Below are positions 43,683 to 52,747 of a stretch of 64,000 nucleotides of DNA, one piece after another; position 1 is the stretch's first letter; every line of letters starts with the position of its first letter. The notes under the pieces are model-generated. The model ran no database searches. It was not told the DNA's origin and was given only the letters and a program-made list of their open reading frames with translations. This DNA comes from Halonotius aquaticus (lineage in GTDB: Archaea; Halobacteriota; Halobacteria; Halobacteriales; Haloferacaceae). A program made the translations under genes and the position numbers. The stretch is from positions 1-64,000 of the forward strand of contig NZ_QKNY01000009.1 in NCBI RefSeq assembly GCF_003605575.1, in the 5' to 3' direction.

Positions 43683-44019
43683 TGGTGTCTCGGTTCTCAG
43701 TGTTGAAGCCTGCATTCCGATGTCAGTTAGACAGGTTCACAGGCTGTATCAGTATCAAGGAGAATTTTAGTGATAAAGCTGTGCGTTAAATTATCACAAC
43801 TGATGTAGAGAGGCCGGAACAACGCTCGGCAACGCGGTCGCACCAGAACCAGAGAGTTGGCGGAACAGGCACCCGGGATTCGCGGGAGCCATCACTACGA
43901 GACAACAGACACAACAGCACAGTGACATCAGCAACGCTCTTAGGAGCGTTTCAGTTGAACCGCCCACCTGGTGTCTGAGAGAAGGTTCACCATGTTCAGC
44001 ACTGAGAACCGAGACACCA
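43683..44019. mobile_element. 337-bp MITE-like element with 25-bp terminal inverted repeats
   Basis: The sequence tggtgtctcggttctcagtg at 43683 and its inverted copy ending at 44019 form 25-base terminal repeats with one mismatch. A GAT trinucleotide flanks both sides (43680-43682 and 44020-44022), which looks like a three-base target duplication. The inside has no transposase frame, so this is either a non-autonomous (MITE-like) element or the remnant of an insertion sequence. Its middle carries a perfect seven-base hairpin at 43933-43950 with a TTAG loop. Confidence 0.6.
43933..43950. terminator. Strong hairpin inside MITE-like element
   Basis: AACGCTC-TTAG-GAGCGTT is a perfect seven-base stem with a four-base loop, followed by TT. 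It could end transcription from either side of the element. No measured function is known. Confidence 0.3.
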
Positions 44020-44363
44020 GATGGACAGACGGTAGTACGACAGGCAGGGTCTTAAACATAACGCGTAGGAGATGTGATTGCCATCGATACAATCGCCCAG
44101 CGGCGACAGTACCGAATACCCCAAGATCAGATACGTTTCAGGTAATAAGTAGTGGTACACTACAGTAATAGCCCACTTATTACAAACTTTCCTCATATTT
44201 TCCATACAATATTTACTTTGACCAGTTTTATTCCTGTCAACTGACAAAAATACAGTATTAAACGTGTAGTTATGAGTGAGTATGTGTATGTATCGACAAG
44301 CGACCACGAGTGGGGCGTGCCAAGAGCCACGCCGATCCCACGTGAGAGGCAGAGAATCAAACG

Positions 44364-45512
44364 ATGAGTGATGACAATCCCGTAACTGAGTCGATATCGC
44401 CAGGCCAAGAGCGAATCCTCGAGGTCGCCGCAGCACGACCGGAGCTAACGACCGCTGAGATCGCCGCCGAAACCGGACACATCGTCGCAACCGTCCGTGA
44501 TACGCTGGCGGCTCACGGCGACGCCATCGACGACCAGGCTGATGGGTCGACAACCGGCAGCAAACCAACCGACTCGGCGTCGTTCAATGCCACCGAACAG
44601 GTCGTCCTCGAAGCGGCGTTGCGGAATCCTGACTCGACAAACCGGGAGATCGCCACCCGTGTCGGCACCCACGTTGGGCTGGTTCGAGATATCCGCGATG
44701 CCTATGAGGCGGTAGCGACACTACCCGACGACGAACCGACGACAGCCGACGAAGCGAGTGGGTCAGCAATGGAGTTCAACCAAGAGCTACTCTCGGCAGC
44801 CCAAGAGCGGATTCTTGAGACTGCCAGGGAGAACCCGGCGTTGACCAACAGGGAGATCGCCGACCAAACCGGCACGCGACTCCCGCTTGTGCGGGATACG
44901 ATCGCCGCCCACGGCCCCGAGACAACGACGAGACGACAGGCCAGCGGCGCAAAACCGACTGATTCAGCCACATTCAACGAGACGGAGCAGGCCGTCCTTG
45001 AGGCGGCACTGCGGAACCCGGAGGCGACCAACAAGGAGATCGCTGTACGCGTCGACAGCCATGTTGGGTTGGTTCGGGATATCCGCGACGCCCACGAGGA
45101 GACCGCAACCCTCCCCGACAACCACGACATCGCGGCGACAGCAACAGCAGATACCGAAGCCGCCGGCGATCACGATGCGCTCTCGGAGATACAGCAGGCG
45201 ATCCTTGCAGCGGCCGCCGACGCACCCGAAGACACCTACGCCGAGATTGCTGAGACGGTCGGGGCCCGGCTGCCGCTGGTCAGAGATACCCTTGAGGCCC
45301 ACGACATCGACGACACAGCAACCGCAGCGTCGACGGCGACAGACGACACGGCTACAGGGGATGAATCGCTGTCCGCCCTCCAACAGGAGATCATCGAGCA
45401 GGCGGCAGCGAACCCGACCCAAACGTACGCCGAGATCGCCGCCGAAACCGGGGCGCGGCTCCCGTTGGTCAGGGATACCCTCGAAACCCACGGCGACAAA
45501 CAGCCTGCCTGA
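44364..45512 (+). CDS. Protein of six repeated helix-turn-helix-like modules
   Basis: This 382-aa protein consists of six modules of about 38 residues separated by acidic or Ser/Thr-rich linkers (modules at about 14-52, 77-116, 145-184, 207-246, 276-313 and 339-377). Each follows the plan of two helices then a recognition-type helix: QERIL-EVAAARPELTT-AEIAAETG-...VRDTL. Modules 1, 3, 5 and 6 end in VRDTLxxH-like segments. Modules 2 and 4 share EAALRNP and HVGLVRDIRDAxE. Modules 1-2 are repeated as 3-4 at about 131 residues (393 bases). This is an array of winged-helix or HTH-like units and could bind several DNA sites. I do not know a named family. A MITE-like element lies just upstream. Confidence 0.85.
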   Translation: MSDDNPVTESISPGQERILEVAAARPELTTAEIAAETGHIVATVRDTLAAHGDAIDDQADGSTTGSKPTDSASFNATEQVVLEAALRNPDSTNREIATRVGTHVGLVRDIRDAYEAVATLPDDEPTTADEASGSAMEFNQELLSAAQERILETARENPALTNREIADQTGTRLPLVRDTIAAHGPETTTRRQASGAKPTDSATFNETEQAVLEAALRNPEATNKEIAVRVDSHVGLVRDIRDAHEETATLPDNHDIAATATADTEAAGDHDALSEIQQAILAAAADAPEDTYAEIAETVGARLPLVRDTLEAHDIDDTATAASTATDDTATGDESLSALQQEIIEQAAANPTQTYAEIAAETGARLPLVRDTLETHGDKQPA

Positions 45513-45630
45513 GGAGGCCGGCACGATCGCCAACAGCAGCCACAACAGAGGCTTCGGCGCACGGAGACGACGCGACAGCCGGGGGGCCGGTTCCGAATCC
45601 TTTTGCCGATCCCCCACCCTCATCCGCGTA

Positions 45631-46524
45631 ATGACCGAGATTATCGACGGCAACGCTGTCGCCAGCGACATCCGCGCCGAGATTACCGACTGTGTTGAGA
45701 CACTGCAGGACAGCGGCGTCACACCCGGCCTGGCGACCGTCCTGATGAGCGACGACCCCGCCAGCGAGACCTACGTCTCGATGAAACAACAGGACTGCGA
45801 GGAGGTCGGCATCAACGGGATCCACGTCGAGATCGATCCCGACGCACCAGCCGAAGAATTGTTCGAAACCATCGACCGTCTCAACGACGACCCCGAGGTC
45901 CACGGGATCTTGGTGCAGTTGCCGGTGCCCGACCACGTCGACAAACGCGCGGTCATCCGGGCGATCGACCCCGCAAAGGACGTTGATGGCTTCCACCCCG
46001 AAAACGTCGGTCGGCTTGTCGCCGGCGACGCGCGATTCAAACCCTGTACCCCCCACGGTGTCCAGAAGCTCCTGGAAGCCTACGAGGTCGACACCGAAGG
46101 CGCGGACGCGGTTGTCGTCGGCCGCTCGGATATCGTCGGCAAACCCCTTGCTAATCTGTTCATCCAGAAAGCCCCGCAGGGCAATGCGACGACGACGATC
46201 TGTCACTCCCGTACCGACGATCTCGAAGCCAAAACGAAGACAGCAGATATCGTCGTCGCCGCCGCCGGCGTCCCGGAGTTCATCGATGGCTCGATGCTCA
46301 AGGAAGGCGCGACCGTCATCGACGTGGGCGTCAACCGCGTCGATGCCGACACGGAGAAGGGGTACGAGCTCGTCGGCGATGTCGACTACGAGAGCGCGGA
46401 AGCCGTCGCGGGTGCGATCACCCCCGTTCCCGGTGGTGTTGGCCCGATGACGCGGGCGATGTTGCTGTACAATACGGTGGCCGCCGCGAGCGAACAACAC
46501 GACATCGACATCGAGTTGCCGTAG
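45631..46524 (+). CDS. folD: Methylenetetrahydrofolate dehydrogenase/cyclohydrolase FolD
   Basis: FolD (297 aa) interconverts methylene-, methenyl- and formyl-tetrahydrofolate. The signatures are SDDPASETYVSMKQQDCEE, VQLPVP, PAKDVDGFHPENVGRL, CTPHGVQKLLEAY, VVVGRSDIVGKPLANLF, PGGVGPMTRAMLL. The start ATG is at 45631, about 120 bases after the preceding gene's stop. The reading frame is open far upstream, but that part is Arg-rich shadow of the six-module gene. Confidence 0.97.
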   Translation: MTEIIDGNAVASDIRAEITDCVETLQDSGVTPGLATVLMSDDPASETYVSMKQQDCEEVGINGIHVEIDPDAPAEELFETIDRLNDDPEVHGILVQLPVPDHVDKRAVIRAIDPAKDVDGFHPENVGRLVAGDARFKPCTPHGVQKLLEAYEVDTEGADAVVVGRSDIVGKPLANLFIQKAPQGNATTTICHSRTDDLEAKTKTADIVVAAAGVPEFIDGSMLKEGATVIDVGVNRVDADTEKGYELVGDVDYESAEAVAGAITPVPGGVGPMTRAMLLYNTVAAASEQHDIDIELP

Positions 46525-46529
46525 CCTCG

Positions 46530-46760
46530 TCAGTGTCGGAAGAGGTAGACGCCGTCGTCCTGGTTCAGTAGGCAGAACCGCGCACCGTCGTTTTCGGGAA
46601 ACTGTTGGGTTCGACCGCGCAAGATGAATAAGCGATCAAAGGCCGCCGCACACACCGGGCAGGAGACACCATCGCGGTTGTCGTACAGGCCGGTGTCGCT
46701 GCTCTCTCTGAGTTGTTTCATCTGGTGGCGGTGATCGTGGATATCAAACGGTTCGGACAT
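46530..46760 (-). CDS. Small haloarchaeal flagella-cluster-type protein (DUF7385-like)
   Basis: This 76-aa protein has a His-rich N-terminus (MSEPFDIHDHRHQMKQLRE) and CPVCAAAFDRLFILRGRTQQFP. It resembles a short family that sits in haloarchaeal archaellum clusters, but no archaellum gene is visible here. The single CPVC pair may bind zinc with the histidines. It lies convergent to folD. Confidence 0.7.
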   Translation of the reverse strand: MSEPFDIHDHRHQMKQLRESSDTGLYDNRDGVSCPVCAAAFDRLFILRGRTQQFPENDGARFCLLNQDDGVYLFRH

Positions 46761-46792
46761 GGGTAGCGCAAGGAGCGAAGGGGGCTTTGGTA

Positions 46793-47584
46793 TTATGCCT
46801 GCGAGAGCCGCGTCAGTCGATCACGGGCGGCGGTGAGTGCCGCCTCGTCGTCCGTCCGGAGATACCGACCAACAGCACGGGCGCTTGCGACGAGATCGGC
46901 CGCAACCGCCGGCTCAACATCGCCTTGGAGGGCATTGAGGCGGTTGACGTGATCTCGGAGTCGGCTGAGAGTCGTCGCTGCCGCCTCGTCGGGTGTCGCA
47001 TCAAGCCACGTTCGGAGGTCGCTACAGTAGACAGCCACAGCGTCGGCGACAGCCAACCCCCACGCAGCACGGAGATCGCTTGGCACCTGTGCGGCAGCCA
47101 GTGAGGGAGCGTCGATATCGGTGTCCGTCGTGTCGTTGTCAGTATCGTCGACGGTGGTGTCGACAGCTTCAGCGGCGGCATCGTCAGCGAGTGTTTCGTA
47201 TAGCGATAAAAGGTATAATTCGGCGTCGGGGGTCGGTGCTTGGCGACGAGCGAGGATATCGACGGTGTGCAGCAACGTCCGGGCTGTGAGATAGCGATCG
47301 TCGAGCGGTTGGAGTTCACCGCCGTTGATGAACCCGCGTTTGCGGGTGTACTCCCGAAGCACCGATTTGAGATCGTTGGCGTAGGTCGCCACCGACTCCT
47401 CGGCGATCCGACCGCTAAACGTTGCCAGCGGCAGCGCAGCGGGTGTATCGGTGTGGAGCTGGCGTTCCTCATCGCGGCCGACACTGCGGAGTGAGCCGCA
47501 GCTTGGACAGGCGACGCTGCCGGTCTCGTAGTACGACCACTCGGTATTACAGGCTTGACAGACACGCTGGCCGCGAATCTCCAT
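46793..47584 (-). CDS. Zinc-ribbon protein, helical C-terminus (DUF7117-like)
   Basis: This 263-aa protein begins with a zinc ribbon, CQAC (residues 9-12) and CPSC (26-29), similar to TFIIB-type ribbons. It is followed by a long alpha-helical, Ala-rich region with an Asp/Thr-rich break (about 145-165). I believe it is a haloarchaeal DUF. The start at 47584 (MEIRGQRVCQAC) is used because the frame upstream is not conserved. Function unknown. Confidence 0.75.
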   Translation of the reverse strand: MEIRGQRVCQACNTEWSYYETGSVACPSCGSLRSVGRDEERQLHTDTPAALPLATFSGRIAEESVATYANDLKSVLREYTRKRGFINGGELQPLDDRYLTARTLLHTVDILARRQAPTPDAELYLLSLYETLADDAAAEAVDTTVDDTDNDTTDTDIDAPSLAAAQVPSDLRAAWGLAVADAVAVYCSDLRTWLDATPDEAAATTLSRLRDHVNRLNALQGDVEPAVAADLVASARAVGRYLRTDDEAALTAARDRLTRLSQA

Positions 47585-47782
47585 ACCGACCGTTGCCGAT
47601 GCAGCTAAAAAGGGATTCGGGAGCCAGCAGTGGTGGCATCGTTGCCCGTCCCAAATTTCGCCCGACGGGAGCCGCTTTTTCGGTAGAGTGGCCGCCATAT
47701 GCAACGACGCAAAAGCAAAAAGACAGATAAGACACGTAACACGCGACGAATGATCCCCCGCGAGGAGCCGTAATAGGCCACT

Positions 47783-47801
47783 CTATCGGCTGGATCGATA
47801 G
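47783..47801. promoter_or_regulatory. Inverted repeat and TATA-like region upstream of PadR gene
   Basis: CTATCG and CGATAG form a perfect six-base inverted repeat with seven bases between, just upstream of the TATA-like sequence atatttatttaaa at about 47810-47822. Its position next to a PadR-type gene fits autoregulation, but this is unproved. Confidence 0.35.
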
Positions 47802-47853
47802 TGAGCCGACATATTTATTTAAACAAAAGAATAACAATCGAACGGACATTACG

Positions 47854-48126
47854 ATGTATGACCTCACAGGGTTTCAGCGTGATCTACTGTACGTGATCGC
47901 CGGCCTCGATGAGCCACACGGGCTGGCGATCAAGGACGAACTCGAATCGTACTACGAAAAGGAGATCCACCACGGCCGGCTCTACCCCAACCTCGATACC
48001 CTCGTCGAGAAGGGGCTCGTCGAGAAGGGCCAACGCGACCGGCGGACAAACTTCTATACGCTCACCCGTCGCGGTAGCCGCGAGATCGACGCCCGTTCCG
48101 AGTGGGAAGCCCAGTACCTCGACTAA
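47854..48126 (+). CDS. PadR-family transcriptional regulator
   Basis: This 90-aa protein is a compact PadR-type winged helix: FQRDLLYVIAGLDEPHGLAI, LYPNLDTLVEKGLVEKG and the wing NFYTLTRRGSREI. The C-terminal dimer helix of larger PadR proteins is absent, so it forms a minimal version. It may act on its own promoter through the repeat at 47783-47801. Its neighbours do not reveal the regulated pathway. Confidence 0.9.
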   Translation: MYDLTGFQRDLLYVIAGLDEPHGLAIKDELESYYEKEIHHGRLYPNLDTLVEKGLVEKGQRDRRTNFYTLTRRGSREIDARSEWEAQYLD

Positions 48127-48175
48127 CGCGTTCAATCAGTCGGGGAGCAGCCCGCTTGTCCCCGCGCCCTCCGGC

Positions 48176-49426
48176 TCACGACTCCGTCGCGGATTCGTCG
48201 TCAGCGGCTGACTCCGAAGTTGTGGATTCGTCGGCTTCCGTCGACCCGTCGTCAGCGTCGGGTGTGGAACTCGTCGCAGTCGTCTCCGAGTCTACCTCGG
48301 CGGCGACCGCCGCAGAGAACCGCTGGAGCGGCGGCTGGCTGTCGTGGGTCGACGATGATCCGAGATCAAGCGAGGGGACGACGACAACGGCAAACTGGAC
48401 GATCACAACCAGCAAGGCCGGCATCAAAAACAGGCCGTACCAGCCGAAAAACAGCGGCCCGAGAATGTAGGCGAGCATGAGCGAGCCGATGTGAACGTTC
48501 TTCCCGGAGACGTAGGGCCGGAGGAGAAAATCCGGGATCGAGTCGACGACAATGACCGAGACGATCGCAAAGAGCACCACAAACCACAGGCTCTCGCCGC
48601 CGGTGGTCACCACCCCGCGGACAGCCATGTAGAGCCCGACCGGGACGTAGATGATCTTCATACCGACAATCGGGATCAGACTTGCGGCGCCCGCAAGCGA
48701 GCCGACGAGGGCGGCTGCCGGAATGGCTGCGCCCGCCGGTGCAAAGACGTTCAGTACCGAGTAGGAAATGACCGCGATGGTGCCGGTGATGATCGCATTG
48801 AGGATGTTGCCGAAAAAGATGCTGCTCAGATCGCGATCAACAGCCTGCAAAAACTCTTCGAACACCGTTTCTCGGGTGTCGAAGTTGGTGTGAATCCATC
48901 CGGCAAGGCGGTCATCGTCCCGAAGCAGATAGAAGGCGAAGACGACGATGGCTAGCAGATTAATGAGGATAATCCCAAGCGTTGTCGCCGTTTCGGCGAG
49001 CGAGACAACCGATTGGAGGATCGACCCGGAGAGTTCGCCAGTAACCAACTCGCGGGCCTCCGGCGACAACAGAAACGACGGATCGGTCAGGCGACTGTAG
49101 GTTTCGGGATCGATCCCAAGTTGCTGGGGGCCAAGCGCAGCCACGTTCGTCAGCCGTCGGAGTTCGCGGGAGACAATGAGCAGCGCGTAGCCGACCAGCA
49201 GAAACGCCGGTAACACGAGGGCGATAATCGAGAGGCCGGCGGCAACGGTCGGATGGTCGATCCGGTCGACCAGCCGCCGGTACACCGGGCGGGCGGCGTA
49301 GTAGACGAACAGTCCGACAACGACGAGCCCGATAAACGAGCTGAGGACGTAACCGATCGCGCCCAAGAGGACGATCCCGGCGAGCAGCCACAACGGGTGA
49401 TCGCGGACGACAGAACGGAGGGCCAT
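48176..49426 (-). CDS. AI-2E family transporter-like membrane protein
   Basis: This 416-aa protein matches the AI-2E (YdiK/PerM/TqsA-like) family with eight or so transmembrane segments. The family's conserved late segments are recognisable: PAAALVGSLAGAASLIPIVG, VVDSIPDFLLRPYVSGKNVHI and LAYILGPLFFGWYGLFLMPALL. A C-terminal 60-residue Asp/Ser/Thr/Glu-rich tail follows. The substrate is unknown; some relatives export autoinducers or act as ion antiporters. The start at 49426 (MALRSVVRDHPL) is chosen. Confidence 0.9.
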   Translation of the reverse strand: MALRSVVRDHPLWLLAGIVLLGAIGYVLSSFIGLVVVGLFVYYAARPVYRRLVDRIDHPTVAAGLSIIALVLPAFLLVGYALLIVSRELRRLTNVAALGPQQLGIDPETYSRLTDPSFLLSPEARELVTGELSGSILQSVVSLAETATTLGIILINLLAIVVFAFYLLRDDDRLAGWIHTNFDTRETVFEEFLQAVDRDLSSIFFGNILNAIITGTIAVISYSVLNVFAPAGAAIPAAALVGSLAGAASLIPIVGMKIIYVPVGLYMAVRGVVTTGGESLWFVVLFAIVSVIVVDSIPDFLLRPYVSGKNVHIGSLMLAYILGPLFFGWYGLFLMPALLVVIVQFAVVVVPSLDLGSSSTHDSQPPLQRFSAAVAAEVDSETTATSSTPDADDGSTEADESTTSESAADDESATES

Positions 49427-50055
49427 ATCAACGTGGCCGACAGGCGACAAAAAAAGCATACCGGCTCACGACCGAAGCCACACAGCAGCGGAGCGCGAGC
49501 CACAGCAGCCCAATATACCGGGCGGGGGCGACGCACCAACAGTGAGGGATCCGCAGAGGTACCATGACAGGCGGACGACACACCAATATCAGTGCTGAAA
49601 AATTGAGCGAGAGATATTTATACGTATCTCGCCCACATTGAGGTAGTCCCTTGAGTCATTCAAGACGACTACCCCCCGAACAGGTGTGGAAGTTTCCCCC
49701 GACTTCCAGTCCTTCGATTTCTACGAGTCAAGTCACACATACCGTACCGAGAGGACAGTGTTGATCGAAGAGTGAGATGAGCTGCGCTGGTCGTCGGCAT
49801 CAGATCAAATTATTAGAATTGATTTTGTCCGCGATGAATATTTATACTCTCATCGGCAACGTACTGGTGTCGTCAGATAAAGAGAAGGCGACATTGACCC
49901 CCCTAGAACCCCGCTACCCCACTGCCATGGTGGTAGCACTGCAGTTGTAGTATACAACCCCCTTCCTCATTATAATTTCGGTCAGTGAGCCCCGCCTGTG
50001 AGTTGCAGCCACTGAGAACAGTATTCATAAGCCTGCCGACCACTGAGCGTCGTCA
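49427..50055. other. Structured non-coding stretch between AI-2E gene and mutY
   Basis: No convincing protein gene is seen. There is a TATA-like gatatttatac at about 49613-49624, a GCGAGA/TCTCGC hairpin around it, and a GGAAGT/ACTTCC hairpin around 49687-49710. There is also a second TATA-like gaatatttatac near 49837 and a run of C-rich tract plus ACTGC/GCAGT repeat at about 49919-49945. This pattern fits one or two small RNAs or long leaders. A 58-codon frame starting near 49777 is possible but weak. Confidence 0.35.
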
Positions 50056-50985
50056 ATGAGCGAGGCCAACGACAGCGCGACCGCGTTGCTCCCGGGCGAA
50101 GACGCCCTCGCTGCCGTCCGATCAGGGTTGATTGCGTGGTACGAGGCCGACCACCGCGAGTATCCGTGGCGAGAAACCGACGATCCCTACGCCATTCTCG
50201 TCTCGGAGATCATGAGCCAACAGACCCAATTGGGTCGTGTGGTTTCAGCATGGGCGGACTTCCTCGATCGGTGGCCGACCGTGGAAGCGTTGGCCGACGC
50301 ACCGCGAGGCGAGGTGGTCTCGTTTTGGAGCAGCCACAGCCTCGGCTACAACAACCGCGCGAAATACCTCCACGAGGCGGCAACGCAGATCGTCACCGAA
50401 TACGACGGCGCGTTTCCGGAAACACCCGATGAGCTCCAGGAGCTGATGGGTGTCGGCCCCTACACCGCCAACGCCGTCGCGTCCTTTGCGTTCAACACTG
50501 GCAACGCCGTTGTCGACACGAACGTCAAACGCGTCCTGTATCGCGCCTTCGACGTGCCTGATGACGACACCGTGTTCGAAGGCGTCGCCGACGAGCTCAT
50601 GCCGGCAGGCGACTCGCGGGTTTGGAACAATGCGATCATGGAACTCGGTGGGGTCGCCTGCGAGAAGACGCCACGGTGTGATGCGGCGGGCTGTCCATGG
50701 CGGGAGTGGTGTCACGCCTACGAGACGGGTGATTTTACCGCCCCAGACGTGCCGACCCAGCCGAGTTTTGAGGGGAGTCGCCGGCAGTTCCGTGGACGCG
50801 TAATCGAGACACTTGGCGAGTACGACGAACTACCGCTGTCAAAACTGGGGCCACGGATCCGTGTCGATTACGGCGGCGACACCGGCCGTGAGTGGCTTGA
50901 GGGGTTGGTTTCTGACCTTGCCGACGATGGGTTGGTCGAACGACGCGAGCGAGCGGATGAAACAGTGGTACGGCTCCAAAGCTAA
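50056..50985 (+). CDS. mutY: A/G-specific adenine glycosylase MutY
   Basis: MutY (309 aa) removes adenine mispaired with 8-oxoguanine. Motifs include SEIMSQQTQLGRV with the catalytic Glu, the helix-hairpin-helix LMGVGPYTANAVASFAF, the catalytic Asp in VVDTNVKRV, and the [4Fe-4S] cluster C-x6-C-x3-C-x5-C (CEKTPRCDAAGCPWREWC). The bacterial C-terminal NUDIX-like domain is replaced by a short winged-helix-like region, so recognition of 8-oxoG may differ. It is followed 73 bases later by photolyase, another repair gene. Confidence 0.94.
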   Translation: MSEANDSATALLPGEDALAAVRSGLIAWYEADHREYPWRETDDPYAILVSEIMSQQTQLGRVVSAWADFLDRWPTVEALADAPRGEVVSFWSSHSLGYNNRAKYLHEAATQIVTEYDGAFPETPDELQELMGVGPYTANAVASFAFNTGNAVVDTNVKRVLYRAFDVPDDDTVFEGVADELMPAGDSRVWNNAIMELGGVACEKTPRCDAAGCPWREWCHAYETGDFTAPDVPTQPSFEGSRRQFRGRVIETLGEYDELPLSKLGPRIRVDYGGDTGREWLEGLVSDLADDGLVERRERADETVVRLQS

Positions 50986-51029
50986 CGACATACCGGATTG
51001 CGGTTCGTCGCTTCGGGTCGGCACGCGGC

Positions 51030-51035
51030 TTATTA
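51030..51035 (+). promoter_or_regulatory. TATA-like box of photolyase
   Basis: The sequence cttattag (core 51030-51035) lies about 25-29 bases before the GTG at 51059, the spacing for a leaderless haloarchaeal start. This supports GTG over upstream ATGs. Confidence 0.5.
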
Positions 51036-51058
51036 GCATCTGTGCCCAACGAACACGT

Positions 51059-52645
51059 GTGAACGCACCATCCAGCGCGGCGCAGCTTTCGGCGGTGTCA
51101 CAGCAGGTGGATGGTGTCGATGACATCTGTCTCGTCTGGCACTGCCGCAACTTACGCACAGACGACCACCCTGCGATCGAGTATGCCACCGAGCAGCATG
51201 CGGCGATACTTCCGGTTTTTATCGTTGATCCGGCGTTCTACGGCGCGGATGGGTTGGCCTGTGACGCCCGGATTCAGTTCATGCTGGAATCGCTCGCTGA
51301 TCTGACCGACCAGTATGCGTCGCTTGGCGGTGGACTCACCATGTTGCATGGCGAGCCGGTCGAACTGCTCGAGGAACTCGATGCACACGTGGCCCAGATC
51401 GTCACGACCGCAGACCCAACCGGAAGATACGGCCTTCGCCGAGACAACGCTGTCGCCGAGGCGTGTGATATCACCTTCGTCGACGCCGATGGGCTTCGTC
51501 GTGACGTCCCTGACACGCGAGACGGCTGGAGCGACCATGTTGAGTCGTACCTCACCGCGCCGATCCACGAGGTCGACGGCGAGGAGATACCGATTCACGA
51601 TGTCGACACCGATATCGATCCGGCGTGGGTCGAGAACTACTACGATATCTCGCCGGAAAAACAAATCTCTCGGGTCGGCGGAACCGAACACGCAGTGCAG
51701 GTGTTGAACGAATTTATTGACACGCTCTCGGAGTATCCAGGGAATATCTCAGCACCGACCGATGCGCGCACCGGAACCAGTCAACTCTCACCATATCTGC
51801 GGTTTGGCTGTCTTTCGGTGCGGCAGGTCTACCAAGCCGTCGACGACGCATCTGGAAGTGGTCAGGCCACCGAGATGTTCACATCTCGGCTCTACTGGAA
51901 TCGCCACTACAATCAAAAACTCGCCGATTGGGCGGGCTGGATGGACCAGGCGGTAAACCCCGTCTTAGAGGACTTTCATCAGGAGACGCATGACCCCGAC
52001 CGCGTCGAGGCCTGGAAAACGGGGACGACAGGGTATCCGATGGTTGATGCAGCAATGCGATGTCTCCGTCAAACCGGATGGCTCAACTTTCGGATGCGGG
52101 CGATGTGTGCCTCGTTTTTGTGTGATTTGCTCCAACAGCCCTGGAAGATCGGGGCTGATTTCTTTTATTACCATCTACTTGACGCAGATCCGGCGATCAA
52201 CTACACCCAGTTTCAACTGCAGGCCGGCGTCGACGGCACCAACATGCTGCGGATATACAATCCGCGAAAGCAGGTGCGCGACAACGATCCCGACGGCGAG
52301 TTCATCAAAAAATGGGTGCCGGAACTCGATGCACTGCCAGTCGAGTATCTGGATCAGCCGGAAAAAACGCCGCTCCACGTCCAAGACGAGGTTGGTGTAC
52401 GGATCGGGGAGACGTATCCATACCCGATCGTTGAGTACGAAGCAGCACGGGAGGCGATCATCGAGAAAATCGAGGCTGTGCGAGCGGCGGCGACAAAAGC
52501 GCTGCAACACCCAGAGGTGAACCGCCGCGCATCGCTCTCTCAACGCGGCGGCGCAACGCAGCCGACAGCCGATGTGGCGATCGAGGCTGTGACCGATACA
52601 GAAGAAGAACAGAATGGGCAGTCATCGCTGGACGATTTTACCTGA
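51059..52645 (+). CDS. phr: Deoxyribodipyrimidine photolyase (cryptochrome/photolyase family)
   Basis: This 528-aa flavoprotein repairs UV-induced pyrimidine dimers with blue light. The N-terminal photolyase domain begins VDDICLVWHCRNLRTDDHPA. The FAD domain contains TGTSQLSPYLRFGCLSVRQVY, FTSRLYWNRHYNQ, TGYPMVDAAMRCLRQTGWLNFRMRAM and DPAINYTQFQLQAGVDG. The GTG start at 51059 is supported by a TATA-like box 24-29 bases upstream. An open frame to 50813 is Met-rich shadow of mutY. The C-terminal 60 residues are an acidic extra tail. Confidence 0.93.
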   Translation: MNAPSSAAQLSAVSQQVDGVDDICLVWHCRNLRTDDHPAIEYATEQHAAILPVFIVDPAFYGADGLACDARIQFMLESLADLTDQYASLGGGLTMLHGEPVELLEELDAHVAQIVTTADPTGRYGLRRDNAVAEACDITFVDADGLRRDVPDTRDGWSDHVESYLTAPIHEVDGEEIPIHDVDTDIDPAWVENYYDISPEKQISRVGGTEHAVQVLNEFIDTLSEYPGNISAPTDARTGTSQLSPYLRFGCLSVRQVYQAVDDASGSGQATEMFTSRLYWNRHYNQKLADWAGWMDQAVNPVLEDFHQETHDPDRVEAWKTGTTGYPMVDAAMRCLRQTGWLNFRMRAMCASFLCDLLQQPWKIGADFFYYHLLDADPAINYTQFQLQAGVDGTNMLRIYNPRKQVRDNDPDGEFIKKWVPELDALPVEYLDQPEKTPLHVQDEVGVRIGETYPYPIVEYEAAREAIIEKIEAVRAAATKALQHPEVNRRASLSQRGGATQPTADVAIEAVTDTEEEQNGQSSLDDFT

Positions 52646-52747
52646 GTGAAGCCATAGCGACCACTGATTCGCCGGGAATGCGCGACAGCCAACAGAGCTC
52701 CACAGTGCCGGTGGTGGCGGGCGAAATCGAACAAATGGGAGTGGAAC

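Noticed and set aside
43996-44568. Minus-strand frame crossing the right end of the MITE-like element
   Set aside because: Basic and Cys/Trp-rich shadow that runs into the six-module gene. No protein-like signal.
44887-45630. Upstream extension of the folD frame
   Set aside because: Arg/Pro/Thr-rich translation overlapping the six-module gene. FolD begins at 45631 in all visible features.
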